64,000 nt of DNA, from NCBI RefSeq assembly GCF_008271465.1, contig NZ_VMDU01000004.1:224156-288155 (forward strand), in the 5' to 3' direction. Shown here in pieces: positions 1 to 8,065 of the stretch. The position numbers and the translations under genes were made by a program. This stretch comes from Tabrizicola flagellatus. GTDB lineage: Bacteria > Pseudomonadota > Alphaproteobacteria > Rhodobacterales > Rhodobacteraceae. Below the pieces are notes generated by a model, which was not told the origin of the DNA, did no database searches, and saw only the letters and a program-made list of their open reading frames with translations. Position 1 is the stretch's first letter. Each line of letters begins with the position of its first letter.

Positions 1-31
1 GTCCAAGCAAGGCAGCAGCAGTCAGTTTCAT
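1..31 (-). CDS. N-terminus of an exported protein (partial, runs off left edge)
   Basis: An ATG on the minus strand at 31 opens a frame reading MKLTAAALLG before the window ends. A GGAGACGG stretch lies about 8 bases upstream of the ATG and can serve as ribosome binding site. Lys-2 followed by a hydrophobic run looks like the start of a Sec signal peptide. It is divergent from the amidase gene at 172. Nothing more can be said about its function. Confidence 0.5.
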   Translation of the reverse strand, partial: MKLTAAALLG

Positions 32-171
32 CGGTCCGTCTCCGGGGCTGATTGATCAAATCCCGACTATGCCATGCCCATGCGCCGATGCAAGGCGGGC
101 CTTTGTCCGGCCGGTTCCCCCTTTTCAACCCGGCCGAACCGGTCCACCCTGCCCGCAGAATGGAGCCGCCC

Positions 172-1545
172 ATGGACCCCGCCACGCTCACTGCCACCGC
201 TCTGACCGACCTCATCCGCGCAAGGCAGCTGTCCGCGGTCGAGGCGGTGCAGGCGACGCTCGCGCGGATCGACCGGCTGAACCCCGCGCTCAACGCCATC
301 GTCCAGCGGATGGATGACCAGGCCCTTGCCGCCGCCCGCGCCATCGACGCGCAGATCGCAAAGGGAGAGGATCCCGGCCCCCTCGCCGGCGTCCCCGTCA
401 CCGTCAAGGTGAACATCGACCAGGCCGGCTTCGCCACGACGAACGGCCTGAAGATCCAGTCCGACCTGATTGCGACCGAGGACAGCCCGCCGGTCGCGAA
501 CCTCCGCCGCGCCGGGGCCGTCATCGTCGGACGCACCAACACGCCCGCCTTCAGCTTGCGCTGGTTCACCCGCAACAGCCTGCACGGCGCGACGCGAAAC
601 CCCGCCTTCCCCGGCCTCACCCCCGGCGGATCATCCGGGGGCGCCGCGGCCGCAGCTGCCGCCGGCCTCGGCCCCATCGCCCATGGCACCGACATCGCGG
701 GCTCCATCCGCTACCCCGCCCATGCCTGCGGCATCCATGGTCTCCGCCCCGGCCTCGGCCGTGTCCCCGCCTTCAACGCCACCGCGGGCGACCGGCTGAT
801 CGGCGGGCAGCTGATGGCCGTCTCCGGCCCCCTCGCTCGGTCGGCGGCCGACCTCCGCCTCGGCCACGCCGCGCTCTCGCAGCCAGACCCGCGCGATCCG
901 TGGTGGACCCCCGCCACCTTCGCCCCCTACCGCAAACGCGCCGCCCTCGCCCTCGCACCGGACGGGTTGCAAACCGACCCCGCGATCCGGCAGACCCTGA
1001 CCGCCGCCGCCCGAACTCTGGAAGCGAACGGATGGGAGATCGGCACCCCGCCCCTCCCTCCCTTCCGCGAGGCGATGGAGCTGCAACTCACCCTCTGGCT
1101 CTCCGAATTCGGCCTCGGCGGCGCCGATGCCGTGGCCCGGGAAGGCGACCCCGACGCCAGCTTCGTCCACCGCGAACTCACGAAACTCGCCCCGCCGCCC
1201 ACGCTCGAAAGCTTCATGCGCGCGCTTCAGTCCCGCGCCCGCCTCGCCCGCCTCTGGCGCGGCTTCTTCGCCGACTGGCCGGTCCTCCTGACCCCGGTCT
1301 CAGGGCAACTCCCCTTCCCCGACCACTACGACACCTCCAGCCCCGAGGCCTTCGCCGCCGTCATCGAAGCGCAAATGCCCCAGATCGCGCCCCCCTTCAT
1401 GGGCTTTCCCGGCCTGACCGTCACCACGGGCCACACTCCAACCCACCCCCTCGGCATCCAGGCCCTCGCCGACCGGGGGAACGAGCATATCCTCCTCGAC
1501 CTCGCCGACCTCCTCGCCCCCGAAATCCCCGCCGTGACCCCGTAG
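172..1545 (+). CDS. Amidase signature family hydrolase
   Basis: A 457-residue cytoplasmic amidase of the GatA/FAAH-like amidase signature family, which hydrolyses carboxamides with a Ser-cisSer-Lys triad. All three residues are visible: Lys79 (PVTVKVN), cis-Ser154 in PGGSSGG and nucleophile Ser178 in DIAGSIR, with the usual 99-residue spacing from Lys to nucleophile. The frame is open from a TTG at 52, but the ATG at 172 has GGAG 7 bases upstream and is followed at once by family-like sequence, so it is preferred (ATG at 160 is the alternative). It stands alone, convergent with moeB. The substrate cannot be told from sequence. It is unlikely to be GatA, because no gatB or gatC is adjacent. 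Confidence 0.9.
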   Translation: MDPATLTATALTDLIRARQLSAVEAVQATLARIDRLNPALNAIVQRMDDQALAAARAIDAQIAKGEDPGPLAGVPVTVKVNIDQAGFATTNGLKIQSDLIATEDSPPVANLRRAGAVIVGRTNTPAFSLRWFTRNSLHGATRNPAFPGLTPGGSSGGAAAAAAAGLGPIAHGTDIAGSIRYPAHACGIHGLRPGLGRVPAFNATAGDRLIGGQLMAVSGPLARSAADLRLGHAALSQPDPRDPWWTPATFAPYRKRAALALAPDGLQTDPAIRQTLTAAARTLEANGWEIGTPPLPPFREAMELQLTLWLSEFGLGGADAVAREGDPDASFVHRELTKLAPPPTLESFMRALQSRARLARLWRGFFADWPVLLTPVSGQLPFPDHYDTSSPEAFAAVIEAQMPQIAPPFMGFPGLTVTTGHTPTHPLGIQALADRGNEHILLDLADLLAPEIPAVTP

Positions 1546-1617
1546 GCCGGGCATCAGCCCGACTCTCCCCAAGCAAAAGACCACGTTCCCCGACGCAAGG
1601 CGTCCGATCCTCCCAGC

Positions 1618-1742
1618 TTCATCTGTCCAGAAATATCCCCGCCGGAGGCACGCCCGAGCCGGTTGGCGCGCAGCGCCAGAGGCGAGACAACAGGCTCGCG
1701 CGCAGCGCGCGATTCTGCAGCCGTTCCAACCCGCAAGACGCC
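1618..1742 (+). repeat. Dispersed repeat A, long copy 1
   Basis: This intergenic element opens with the core TTCATCTGTCC, then AAATATCCCCGCCGGAGGC. It continues with CGAGCCGGTT, two short GC palindromes (GGCGCGCAGCGCC and GCGCGCAGCGCGC), GGCGAGACAA and CCAACCCGC. The same order of blocks recurs at 7932-8062, and the core alone at 3419-3452. It sits in the 356-base gap between amidase and moeB, which otherwise holds repeat B and no credible gene. Confidence 0.75.
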
Positions 1743-1834
1743 CCTGCCCAAGGCGCCTCCCCTCCCCCTCCGTGGCGGTCGGGGCACTGCCACGACGATG
1801 GGGGTGAGGGGCCAGCGCGACTATCCTTAAGACC

Positions 1835-1898
1835 AGGTAAACGAAAAATGCCAAGCCTTTGATTTCAAAATGACTCCGGCGATTGTCCACCGTGGACA
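1835..1898 (-). repeat. Dispersed repeat B, copy 1 (3' of moeB)
   Basis: Read on the minus strand, directly after the moeB stop: palindrome TGTCCACGGTGGACA, then GGAGTC, TTTTGAAATCAAAGG, CTTGGCATTTTTC and GTTTACC. The same block order follows the last gene of two other operons at 24342 and 45932. As RNA the palindrome folds into a 6-bp stem with a CGG loop, followed by a U-rich stretch. A terminator or 3'-UTR role is inferred. Confidence 0.7.
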
Positions 1899-1901
1899 GA
1901 T

Positions 1902-2942
1902 TCAGTGCCGCCCCCCGCAGACCTCGCAATCGGCCCGCTTCTTCACCCCGATCACCCGGGTCTCCATGTAGAGGGCATCGTGGATCATCAGCCGCCCCGC
2001 CAGCGTCTCCCCGGCCCCGGTGACCCACTTGACCGCCTCCATCGCCATCATCGACCCGATCACGCCGGGAAGCGGGGCCGCAACGCCCGCCTCGGCGCAG
2101 GTCGGCACCAGACCGGGGGCGGGCCTCACCGGGAAGACGCAGGCATAGCACGGCCCCCCCTTCGCCGGATCGAACAGGCTGATCTGCCCCTCCCACTGGG
2201 TGATCGCCCCGGAAATCAGCGGCACCCCCGCCGCCACACAGGCCCGGTTGACCAGATAGCGGGTGTCGAAATCATCGGTCCCGTCCAGCACCAGATCGTA
2301 GTCCCGGACCAGGTCCACCGCGATCTCCTCGGTCAGCTTCCGATGATAGGGCCGCACCTCGATGAACGGGTTCAAGGCCCGCATCGCGACCTCGGCCGAG
2401 AAGACCTTCGGCATCCCGATCCGCCCGTCGGTATGGATCACCTGCCGCTGCAGGTTCGACCCCTCGACCACGTCATGATCGATCACCCCGATCGTCCCCA
2501 CCCCCGCCGCCGCCAGGTAAAGCAGGACCGGAGAGCCCAGTCCCCCCGCCCCCACGACCAGAACCTTCGCCCCCTTCAGCCGCTTCTGCCCCGGGCCGCC
2601 GATCTCGCGCAGGATGATGTGGCGGGCATAGCGGTCCAGCTCCGCCTCGCGGAAGGTCCCCGAGGGCGCCAGCGGTGCGGCAGGTTCCGGGGCCTTGCGC
2701 CGCCGCAGCGCCCGCAGCAGTTCGCGATAGCCAAGGACGACAGCCGCAAGCAGCCCGAACACCGTCCAGCCCGGCAAGTCTCCCCCGACGACCCTCGCCA
2801 TCGGGTTTTCCACCTGAGACGGCAGATGCACGACCATCAGGATCGCCCACCAGCCTGCCGCCAGCAGCAGCAGCCATCGCTCGCCCCACCCGCGCCACCG
2901 GGCCAAAGCCCAAAGCCCGATGAACCCCAGAAGTCCGATCAC
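1902..2942 (-). CDS. moeB: Molybdopterin-synthase adenylyltransferase MoeB/ThiF-HesA family, membrane-anchored
   Basis: An E1-like enzyme that adenylates the C-terminal glycine of MoaD (or ThiS) for sulfur transfer in molybdopterin synthesis. The catalytic domain begins near residue 97; the nucleotide-binding GAGGLG is at 131-136. Zinc-type CxxC pairs are seen in PCYACVFP and near the C-terminus in CEVCGG. About 80 extra N-terminal residues hold two or three hydrophobic segments (roughly 2-14, 22-40 and 58-72), so the enzyme is probably tethered to the inner membrane. The GTG start overlaps the dut stop by 4 bases, so translation is likely coupled in a coaBC-dut-moeB operon. MoeB versus ThiF cannot be settled from sequence alone. 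Confidence 0.85.
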   Translation of the reverse strand: MIGLLGFIGLWALARWRGWGERWLLLLAAGWWAILMVVHLPSQVENPMARVVGGDLPGWTVFGLLAAVVLGYRELLRALRRRKAPEPAAPLAPSGTFREAELDRYARHIILREIGGPGQKRLKGAKVLVVGAGGLGSPVLLYLAAAGVGTIGVIDHDVVEGSNLQRQVIHTDGRIGMPKVFSAEVAMRALNPFIEVRPYHRKLTEEIAVDLVRDYDLVLDGTDDFDTRYLVNRACVAAGVPLISGAITQWEGQISLFDPAKGGPCYACVFPVRPAPGLVPTCAEAGVAAPLPGVIGSMMAMEAVKWVTGAGETLAGRLMIHDALYMETRVIGVKKRADCEVCGGRH

Positions 2943-3409
2943 GACCGCATCCCGGTCGAGCCGAACCCGCCCGTCCCCCGCGCCGTCTCGTCCAGCAACT
3001 CGACCACCGCAAAGCCCACCTGCACTACCGGCGCCACCACGACCTGCGCCACCCGGTCGCCATGCCGCACCGTGTAGGCTTCCGTCCCGAGGTTGACCAG
3101 CGACACCCCCAGCGGCCCCCGGTAATCGCTGTCGATCGTGCCGGGAGTGTTCGGCAGGGTGATCCCGTGCTTCGACGCCAGACCCGAGCGCGGCCGCACC
3201 TGCATCTCATACCCTTCGGGCACCGCCACCCGGATCCCCGTCGGACAGATCGCCCGCTGCATCGGCGCCAGCGTCAAGCCGGCCGCGCGCGCCTCGACGG
3301 GGAAGTTCGCGCACAGATCCGCCCCCGCCGCCCCTGCAGTCTGATAGGCGGGCAAGGGCAGGCTACGGTCGGCCCAGTCTTCCCACACCACCTGAACAAC
3401 CGGCCCCAT
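2939..3409 (-). CDS. dut: Deoxyuridine 5'-triphosphate nucleotidohydrolase (dUTPase)
   Basis: Hydrolyses dUTP to dUMP and pyrophosphate, keeping uracil out of DNA and feeding dTMP synthesis. At 156 residues it has normal trimeric dUTPase length. The conserved motifs are in order: AGADL (28-32), RSGL (74-77), the substrate motif [14 protein letters not shown] (85-98) and the C-terminal P-loop-like GTGGFGSTG (146-154). The frame is open further upstream, but homology starts at MGPVVQV; the AAGGTGGGG before it serves as ribosome binding site. An in-frame ATG at 3424 lies inside repeat A and is the alternative. It lies between coaBC and moeB and overlaps the moeB start by 4 bases. Confidence 0.95.
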   Translation of the reverse strand: MGPVVQVVWEDWADRSLPLPAYQTAGAAGADLCANFPVEARAAGLTLAPMQRAICPTGIRVAVPEGYEMQVRPRSGLASKHGITLPNTPGTIDSDYRGPLGVSLVNLGTEAYTVRHGDRVAQVVVAPVVQVGFAVVELLDETARGTGGFGSTGMRS

Positions 3410-3418
3410 CGCCCCACC

Positions 3419-3452
3419 TTTCATCTGTCCGCAAATATCCCCGCCGGAGGCT
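3419..3452. repeat. Dispersed repeat A, core-only copy 2
   Basis: The 34-base core (TTCATCTGTCC through CCGCCGGAGGC) shared with 1618 and 7932, here without the palindromic tail. It fills the short gap between the coaBC stop and the dut start, so on the minus strand it forms the leader of dut. Confidence 0.7.
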
Positions 3453-3465
3453 CCCGCAGCCGCAA

Positions 3466-4659
3466 TCAGCGCAAGGCCTCGGCGATCCGCGCCGCCAGCT
3501 TCCGCGCGACCTCGTCCTTGCCCATCCGGGGCCAAGCCTCGGCGCCCACCTCCGAGATCAGCACCACCGCATTCTCGGCCCCGCCCATGATCCCGGTCCC
3601 GGGCGAGACGTCATTCGCCACGATCCAGTCGCAACCCTTGCGCGCCCGCTTGGCCGTGGCATGGGCCACGATATCCGTAGTCTCAGCCGCGAAGCCCACC
3701 ACCAGCCGGGGCCGCCTCGCCCCCTTCGAGACCGTGGCCAGAATGTCCGGGTTCTCGGCGAACTCCAGCGCCGGGGCCTTGCCCGACCCGTCCTTCTTCA
3801 GCTTCTGCCCGCTCGCATTGGCCACCCGCCAGTCCGCCACCGCCGCTGCCATCACCGCCGCGTCGGCCGGCAGCGCCGCCTCGACCGCCGCCGCCATTTC
3901 CTGCGCCGTCTCCACTCGCACGACCTCCACTCCGCCGGGCGGAGGCACGGTCGCGGGCCCCGTCACGAACGTCACGCGGGCGCCAAGATCGCGCAGCGCG
4001 GCGGCCAGCGCCGTCCCCTGCGCACCCGAAGACCGGTTGGCGATGTAGCGCACCGGATCGATCGGCTCATGCGTCGGACCCGAGGTCACGACCACATGCT
4101 TCCCCGCCAAGGGCCCACCCCCAAGCGCCGCGCCGATGGCCTGAACGATCGCCGCCGGCTCCGCCATCCGCCCCGGCCCGTATTCGCCGCAGGCCATCTC
4201 GCCCTCGTCCGGGCCGACGAACAGCACCCCGTCGCCCCGCAGCACCGCAAGGTTCCGTTGCGTCGCTGGATGCTGCCACATTCGCACGTTCATCGCCGGC
4301 GCCACCAGCACCCGCTTGTCCGTCGCCAGAAGCAGCGTCGAGGCCAGATCGTCGGCCCTCCCCCCCGCCATCTTCGCCAGCAGATCCGCCGTCGCCGGGG
4401 CCACGACCAGCAGGTCCGCCGCACGCGACAGCTCGATATGCCCCATCTCGGCCTCGGAGGTCAGGTCGAACAGCGCCTCGTGCACCTTCGACTTCGCCAG
4501 CGCCCCCACCGACAGGGGCGTCACGAATTCCGCCCCCGCACGGGTCAGGACCGGAACCACCGTCCCGCCCGCCTTCTGGATCAGCCGGATCAGCTCCAGC
4601 ATCTTGTAAGCCGCGATCCCGCCCCCGATCACCAGAAGTATGCGCTTGCCAGACAACAT
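3466..4659 (-). CDS. coaBC: Bifunctional phosphopantothenoylcysteine decarboxylase / phosphopantothenate-cysteine ligase
   Basis: Catalyses two steps of coenzyme A synthesis: cysteine ligation to 4'-phosphopantothenate (CoaB) and FMN-dependent decarboxylation (CoaC). The N-terminal half is CoaC, with GGGIAAYK, the PAMN motif and the substrate flap [10 protein letters not shown]. The C-terminal half is CoaB, with [19 protein letters not shown] and a conserved lysine region (KLKKDG). Length is about 397 residues, typical for the fusion. The chosen ATG has GGGAGA about 8 bases upstream; an in-frame ATG at 4674 would add five residues. First gene of the coaBC-dut-moeB operon. Confidence 0.95.
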   Translation of the reverse strand: MLSGKRILLVIGGGIAAYKMLELIRLIQKAGGTVVPVLTRAGAEFVTPLSVGALAKSKVHEALFDLTSEAEMGHIELSRAADLLVVAPATADLLAKMAGGRADDLASTLLLATDKRVLVAPAMNVRMWQHPATQRNLAVLRGDGVLFVGPDEGEMACGEYGPGRMAEPAAIVQAIGAALGGGPLAGKHVVVTSGPTHEPIDPVRYIANRSSGAQGTALAAALRDLGARVTFVTGPATVPPPGGVEVVRVETAQEMAAAVEAALPADAAVMAAAVADWRVANASGQKLKKDGSGKAPALEFAENPDILATVSKGARRPRLVVGFAAETTDIVAHATAKRARKGCDWIVANDVSPGTGIMGGAENAVVLISEVGAEAWPRMGKDEVARKLAARIAEALR

Positions 4660-4748
4660 CGGCAGGTCTCCCATGGCCTGCCATCAGGTGTAGGGGGCAC
4701 GGGGGCCAACATCAACACCCTGCCCGCCCCGCACGAGACGCCGAGCCA

Positions 4749-4771
4749 CCTGCGCGTCCTTCACGCGCAGG
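4749..4771 (-). terminator. Hairpin downstream of rpoH
   Basis: CCTGCGCG and CGCGCAGG form an 8-bp stem with a 7-base loop about 80 bases after the rpoH stop. A second small stem, GCACC-GCAA-GGTGC, lies at 4789-4802. No T-run follows, so a terminator role is only plausible. Confidence 0.35.
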
Positions 4772-4849
4772 CTGCAAGACACAGGCTTGCACCGCAAGGT
4801 GCTCGATTCGGCAGGCGTCCGGGAGTGAACAGCGTCAGGGCCGGAGCGG

Positions 4850-5728
4850 TCAGGCCAGGAAATGCCGCACCTCGCGCGACTGCATCTCCAGCGACCGGCG
4901 CATCTTGGCGAAGGCCGCGGCCTCAAGCTGGCGAACGCGTTCCTTGGACAGTCCCAGTTCCTCGCCGAGCGATTCCAGCGTCCGGCCTTCATCCTTCAGC
5001 TTGCGTTCGGAAACGATGTAGCGCTCGCGCGCGTTCAGGCCCTGCATCGCCTTGACCAGCCAGCCCCGCAACCGTGCACCGTCATGCGCATCCTCGACCG
5101 CTTCGGCGGCCTGTTGGCCCTCATCCTCCAGCGCGTCGATCCATTCGCGCCCGTCCTCGTCGGACGATTGCGTCGCGTTCAACGAAAAATCCGTGCCTGA
5201 AAGCCGACCTTCCATCATTTCCACATCGGCCACCGGCACACCAATGTCGGCTGCCACCATCTGCCGCAGCTGGTGCTGGTCCAGCACCTCGCCGCGCTGC
5301 GAGGCCTCGCGTTCCAGCTTGGCCTGGACCCGCCGCAGGTTGAAGAACAGCGCCTTCTGGCTGGATGTGGACCCGGTCCGCACCATCGACCAGTTGCGCA
5401 TCACATAGTCCTGGATCGAGGCCTTGATCCACCAGACGGCATAGGTGGAAAAGCGCACGCCGCGTTCGGGGTCGAACTTGTCGGCGGCCTTCATCAGGCC
5501 AAGGCTCGCCTCCTGGATCAGGTCGTTCATCGGTGCGCCGTAGCGGCGGAACTTCGCGGCCATGCTGATCGCCAGGCGCATGTAAGCGGTGATCAGCCGG
5601 TGCAAGGCGCGTTCGTCTCGCCGGTCCCGCCAGGCGCGGGCCAGTTGCAGCTCGGTCTCGGCATCGAGAAGCTCGGCCTTCATCGCTTGGCGCGACACGT
5701 TCAGATCGGTATATCCGTCAAGAGCCAT
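4850..5728 (-). CDS. rpoH: RNA polymerase sigma factor RpoH, RpoHII type
   Basis: A sigma-32 family factor of 292 residues. Region 2 contains LIQEASLGLMKAADKFD and FSTYAVWWIK. The RpoH box is present as QKALFFNLR, and region 4.2 ends with LGLSKERVRQLE. The short N-terminus (MALDGYTDLNVS) followed by KAELLDAETELQLA resembles the second RpoH of Rhodobacter (RpoHII), which serves the singlet-oxygen response there. The ATG at 5728 has GGAGG 5 bases upstream; the GTG two codons earlier is less likely. A sigma-E-like promoter lies at 5777-5806, which fits the known RpoE-to-RpoHII cascade. It is divergent from cobU. Confidence 0.93.
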   Translation of the reverse strand: MALDGYTDLNVSRQAMKAELLDAETELQLARAWRDRRDERALHRLITAYMRLAISMAAKFRRYGAPMNDLIQEASLGLMKAADKFDPERGVRFSTYAVWWIKASIQDYVMRNWSMVRTGSTSSQKALFFNLRRVQAKLEREASQRGEVLDQHQLRQMVAADIGVPVADVEMMEGRLSGTDFSLNATQSSDEDGREWIDALEDEGQQAAEAVEDAHDGARLRGWLVKAMQGLNARERYIVSERKLKDEGRTLESLGEELGLSKERVRQLEAAAFAKMRRSLEMQSREVRHFLA

Positions 5729-5776
5729 GACCACCTCCAGATCATCCTGCCGCGGCGGTTCCGCCTGTTCTTGTCC

Positions 5777-5806
5777 GTCTTACGAGGCCAAACCGTGACT
5801 GGATCA
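5777..5806 (-). promoter_or_regulatory. Sigma-E (RpoE)-like promoter of rpoH
   Basis: On the minus strand TGATCC (5806-5801) and TAAGAC (5782-5777) are separated by exactly 18 bases. This matches the TGATCC/TAAGA pattern described for RpoE promoters in Rhodobacter sphaeroides, where rpoHII is a target. It would place the transcript start about 40 bases before the rpoH ATG. The -35 region overlaps the first codons of cobU. Confidence 0.65.
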
Positions 5807-6325
5807 CTTCCGCCCCTCACTTTGGTCATCGGCGGCGCGCGGTCGGGCAAATCCGCCTTCGCCGAAGGCCTGGTCGCCGGCTCTGGCCGCCCCCGCCGCT
5901 ATATCGCCACGGCCGAAGCCTGGGACGACGAGATGCGCGACCGCATTGCCCGGCACCGCGCCGACCGGGGCACCGGCTGGATCACCGTTGAGGCCCCGCT
6001 CGACCTGGCCGCCGCCCTGGCCGCGGTCCGGGCCGAGGAGGCGGTGCTGGTCGATTGCGCCACGCTCTGGCTGACCAACCATCTGCTCGCCGACCACGAC
6101 ATTGCCGCCGAGACCGGGCGCCTGCTTGCCGCCCTGTCCGACTGCCCGGCCCCGGTCGTCATCGTCAGCAACGAAACGGGATGGGGAATCGTTCCCGAGA
6201 ACGCGCTCGCCCGACGGTTTCGGGACGAACAGGGCCGGCTGAACCAGCGGCTTGCCGGCGACGCGGACCTGGTGGTTGCCGTCATGGCCGGCCTCCCCAT
6301 GGTCCTGAAGAGCAGTCTTCCGTGA
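5795..6325 (+). CDS. cobU: Adenosylcobinamide kinase / adenosylcobinamide-phosphate guanylyltransferase
   Basis: Acts in assembly of the cobalamin nucleotide loop: phosphorylates adenosylcobinamide and then transfers GMP to it. The P-loop GGARSGKS is at residues 13-20, followed by YIATAEAWDDEM, TLWLTN and the family motif SNETGWGIVPEN. Length is 176 residues, normal for CobU/CobP. The start is a GTG with GAGG about 7 bases upstream; no in-frame ATG fits. Its stop overlaps the GTG of the following phosphatase gene by 4 bases, so the two are coupled. No cobalamin riboswitch could fit in the 66-base gap to rpoH. Confidence 0.92.
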   Translation: MTGSLPPLTLVIGGARSGKSAFAEGLVAGSGRPRRYIATAEAWDDEMRDRIARHRADRGTGWITVEAPLDLAAALAAVRAEEAVLVDCATLWLTNHLLADHDIAAETGRLLAALSDCPAPVVIVSNETGWGIVPENALARRFRDEQGRLNQRLAGDADLVVAVMAGLPMVLKSSLP

Positions 6326-6888
6326 CCCGGTTCTGGCTCGTCCGCCACGGACCGACCCATGCGAGGACGATGATCGGCTGGACCGACCTGCCGGCCGACC
6401 TCTCGGACCGCGCCGCGCTCGCCCGACTGTCCGCGCATCTTCCCGCGGGGGCGCCCGTCATCTCCTCCGACCTGTCCCGCGCCATCGCCACCGCCGATGC
6501 GCTGGGGAACCGCCCGCGCCTGCCGCACGACCCGGACCTGCGCGAGATCCATTTCGGCGCGTGGGAGGCCCGCGGTTTCGCCGAGGTCGAGGCCGAGCAG
6601 CCCGATCTGATCCGCGCCTTCTGGGACCAGCCGGGCGAGGTGCGCCCGCCCGGCGGCGAAAGCTGGAACGCGCTGACCGCGCGCACCTGGTCGGCGCTGG
6701 ACCGCCTGCGGGGCGCTGCCCAGGACATCGTTGTCGTCGCCCATTTCGGCCCGATCCTCGCCGCCCTGCAACGCGCCGAGGGCCTGACGCCCGGGCAGGT
6801 CTTCGCCCATCGCATCGACACCCTATCGGTCACCTGTCTCACCTACGGCCCCCCGCCCCGCGTGTTCGCAATCAATCACCGTCCGTGA
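6322..6888 (+). CDS. Histidine phosphatase family protein, probable alpha-ribazole phosphatase (CobC-like)
   Basis: A 188-residue phosphoglycerate-mutase-fold phosphatase. The phosphohistidine motif RHG is at residues 8-10 (His9), an acidic loop follows in REIHFGAWE, and the second catalytic histidine is in VVAHFGPI. The GTG start overlaps the cobU stop (GTGA). The coupling to cobU suggests the CobC role, removing the phosphate from alpha-ribazole phosphate or adenosylcobalamin phosphate. That role is an inference from context, since the fold serves many substrates. Confidence 0.8.
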   Translation: MTRFWLVRHGPTHARTMIGWTDLPADLSDRAALARLSAHLPAGAPVISSDLSRAIATADALGNRPRLPHDPDLREIHFGAWEARGFAEVEAEQPDLIRAFWDQPGEVRPPGGESWNALTARTWSALDRLRGAAQDIVVVAHFGPILAALQRAEGLTPGQVFAHRIDTLSVTCLTYGPPPRVFAINHRP

Positions 6889-6961
6889 TGCAACCGGCCA
6901 CGATTCTTCGTTTCCCTTGCCCGACGCCGCAGGGTTCAATGCGCGGGAAAGGACAACAGAC

Positions 6962-7834
6962 ATGACCTATGACCTCGTGATCGGCGACCGCGCCTATTCC
7001 AGCTGGAGCCTGCGCGGCTGGCTGCTCTTCGACGCCTTCGGCATCCCCGTGCGCACGATCTCGGCCCGGCTCTACACCGACGAGCTGGCGACCGTGCTGC
7101 GCGATTTTCCCCCGGCGCGCACCGCCCCCACGATGCGCACCCCCGAAGGCTCCGTCGTCCCCGAGACCATCGCCATCGCCGAGGAACTCGCCACCCGCCA
7201 CCCGGAGGCCGGGATCTGGCCGCAAGAGCCGCAAGCCCGCGCCACCGCCCGGGTCCTCGCTGCCGAGATGCACGCCGGCTTCAGCGCGCTCCGCAGCCAT
7301 TGCCCGATGAACCTGCGGGTCAGCTACACCGACTGCCAGCCGCCTCAGGAGGTCCTGGCCGACCTCCGCCGCCTGGAGACGCTATGGTCCTGGGCACGTC
7401 GGACGACGCGGTCCACCACGCCCTGGCTCTGCGGCGCCTATTCCGCGGTGGATGCCTTCTTCGCCCCCGTCGCCAGCCGGATCGCCACCTATAACCTGCC
7501 GGTCGATGCCGAGGCCATGCTCTACGTCAACGCGCACCTCGCCCATCCGAGTTTCCGCCGCTGGCGCGCGATGGGGATGGTGGACGGCGCCGACCAGGAG
7601 TTCTACCGCCGCGACTGGCCCCGCCGCGACTGGCCCGGCCCGGTGCCCCTGCCCGCGCGCGCGGTCGACTGCGCCGACACCGTGAACGCGGCCTGCCCCT
7701 ATTCCGGCAAGCCTGTCACCCATGCGCTCGAGCTTTACGGGCGCCGCTTCGGCTTCTGCAACGCCTTCTGCCGCGACAAGACCCTGGCCGACGCCGAGGC
7801 CTGGCCGAAATTCATGGCGCTTTACCACTCGTAA
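6962..7834 (+). CDS. Glutathione S-transferase family protein with Cys-rich C-terminal tail
   Basis: A 290-residue protein whose first ~210 residues read as a cytosolic GST: thioredoxin-like N-domain (IGDRAYSSWSLRGWLL near 8-23, cis-Pro loop and PETIAIAEEL) and a helical C-domain. Beyond the normal GST length it carries a tail with Cys237, CPYSGKPV (Cys245) and GFCNAFC (Cys266, Cys270), resembling small YHS/TRASH-type metal-binding units. The chosen ATG has GGAAAGGA upstream; the frame is open 45 bases earlier. The gene stands alone. The substrate and the role of the tail are unknown. Confidence 0.82.
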   Translation: MTYDLVIGDRAYSSWSLRGWLLFDAFGIPVRTISARLYTDELATVLRDFPPARTAPTMRTPEGSVVPETIAIAEELATRHPEAGIWPQEPQARATARVLAAEMHAGFSALRSHCPMNLRVSYTDCQPPQEVLADLRRLETLWSWARRTTRSTTPWLCGAYSAVDAFFAPVASRIATYNLPVDAEAMLYVNAHLAHPSFRRWRAMGMVDGADQEFYRRDWPRRDWPGPVPLPARAVDCADTVNAACPYSGKPVTHALELYGRRFGFCNAFCRDKTLADAEAWPKFMALYHS

Positions 7835-7931
7835 ACCAATTCGCCCTACCCGTTAACCAAGGTGAATCGGGTGGGGCGCCATGCAGGGACGTCACGACAA
7901 CAGGTCTCGAACGGCGGCCGCGGCCCCGGCC

Positions 7932-8062
7932 TTTCATCTGTCCGCAAATATCCCCGCCGGAGGCACCGCCCGAGCCGGTTGCGCGCCTCTGGCGCGCAGA
8001 GGCGAGACAAAAGGCTTGCGCGAAGCGCGCATTTCCGTACCCGGTCCAACCCGCGAGGCGCC
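7932..8062 (+). repeat. Dispersed repeat A, long copy 3
   Basis: Block order is the same as at 1618: the TTCATCTGTCC core, AAATATCCCCGCCGGAGGC, GAGCCGGTT, a GC palindrome (GCGCCTCTGGCGCGCAGAGGCG), GGCGAGACAA, a second stem (TTGCGCGAAGCGCGCA) and CCAACCCGCGAGGCGCC. It ends 3 bases before the comM start codon, so it supplies the comM leader. The 231-base gap holds nothing else recognisable. Confidence 0.75.
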
Positions 8063-8065
8063 GCG

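Noticed and set aside
1618..8062. Peptide string LSANIPAGG encoded in several frames as a protein motif
   Set aside because: It is the translation of the repeat A core in intergenic DNA, with no start sites or conserved frames.
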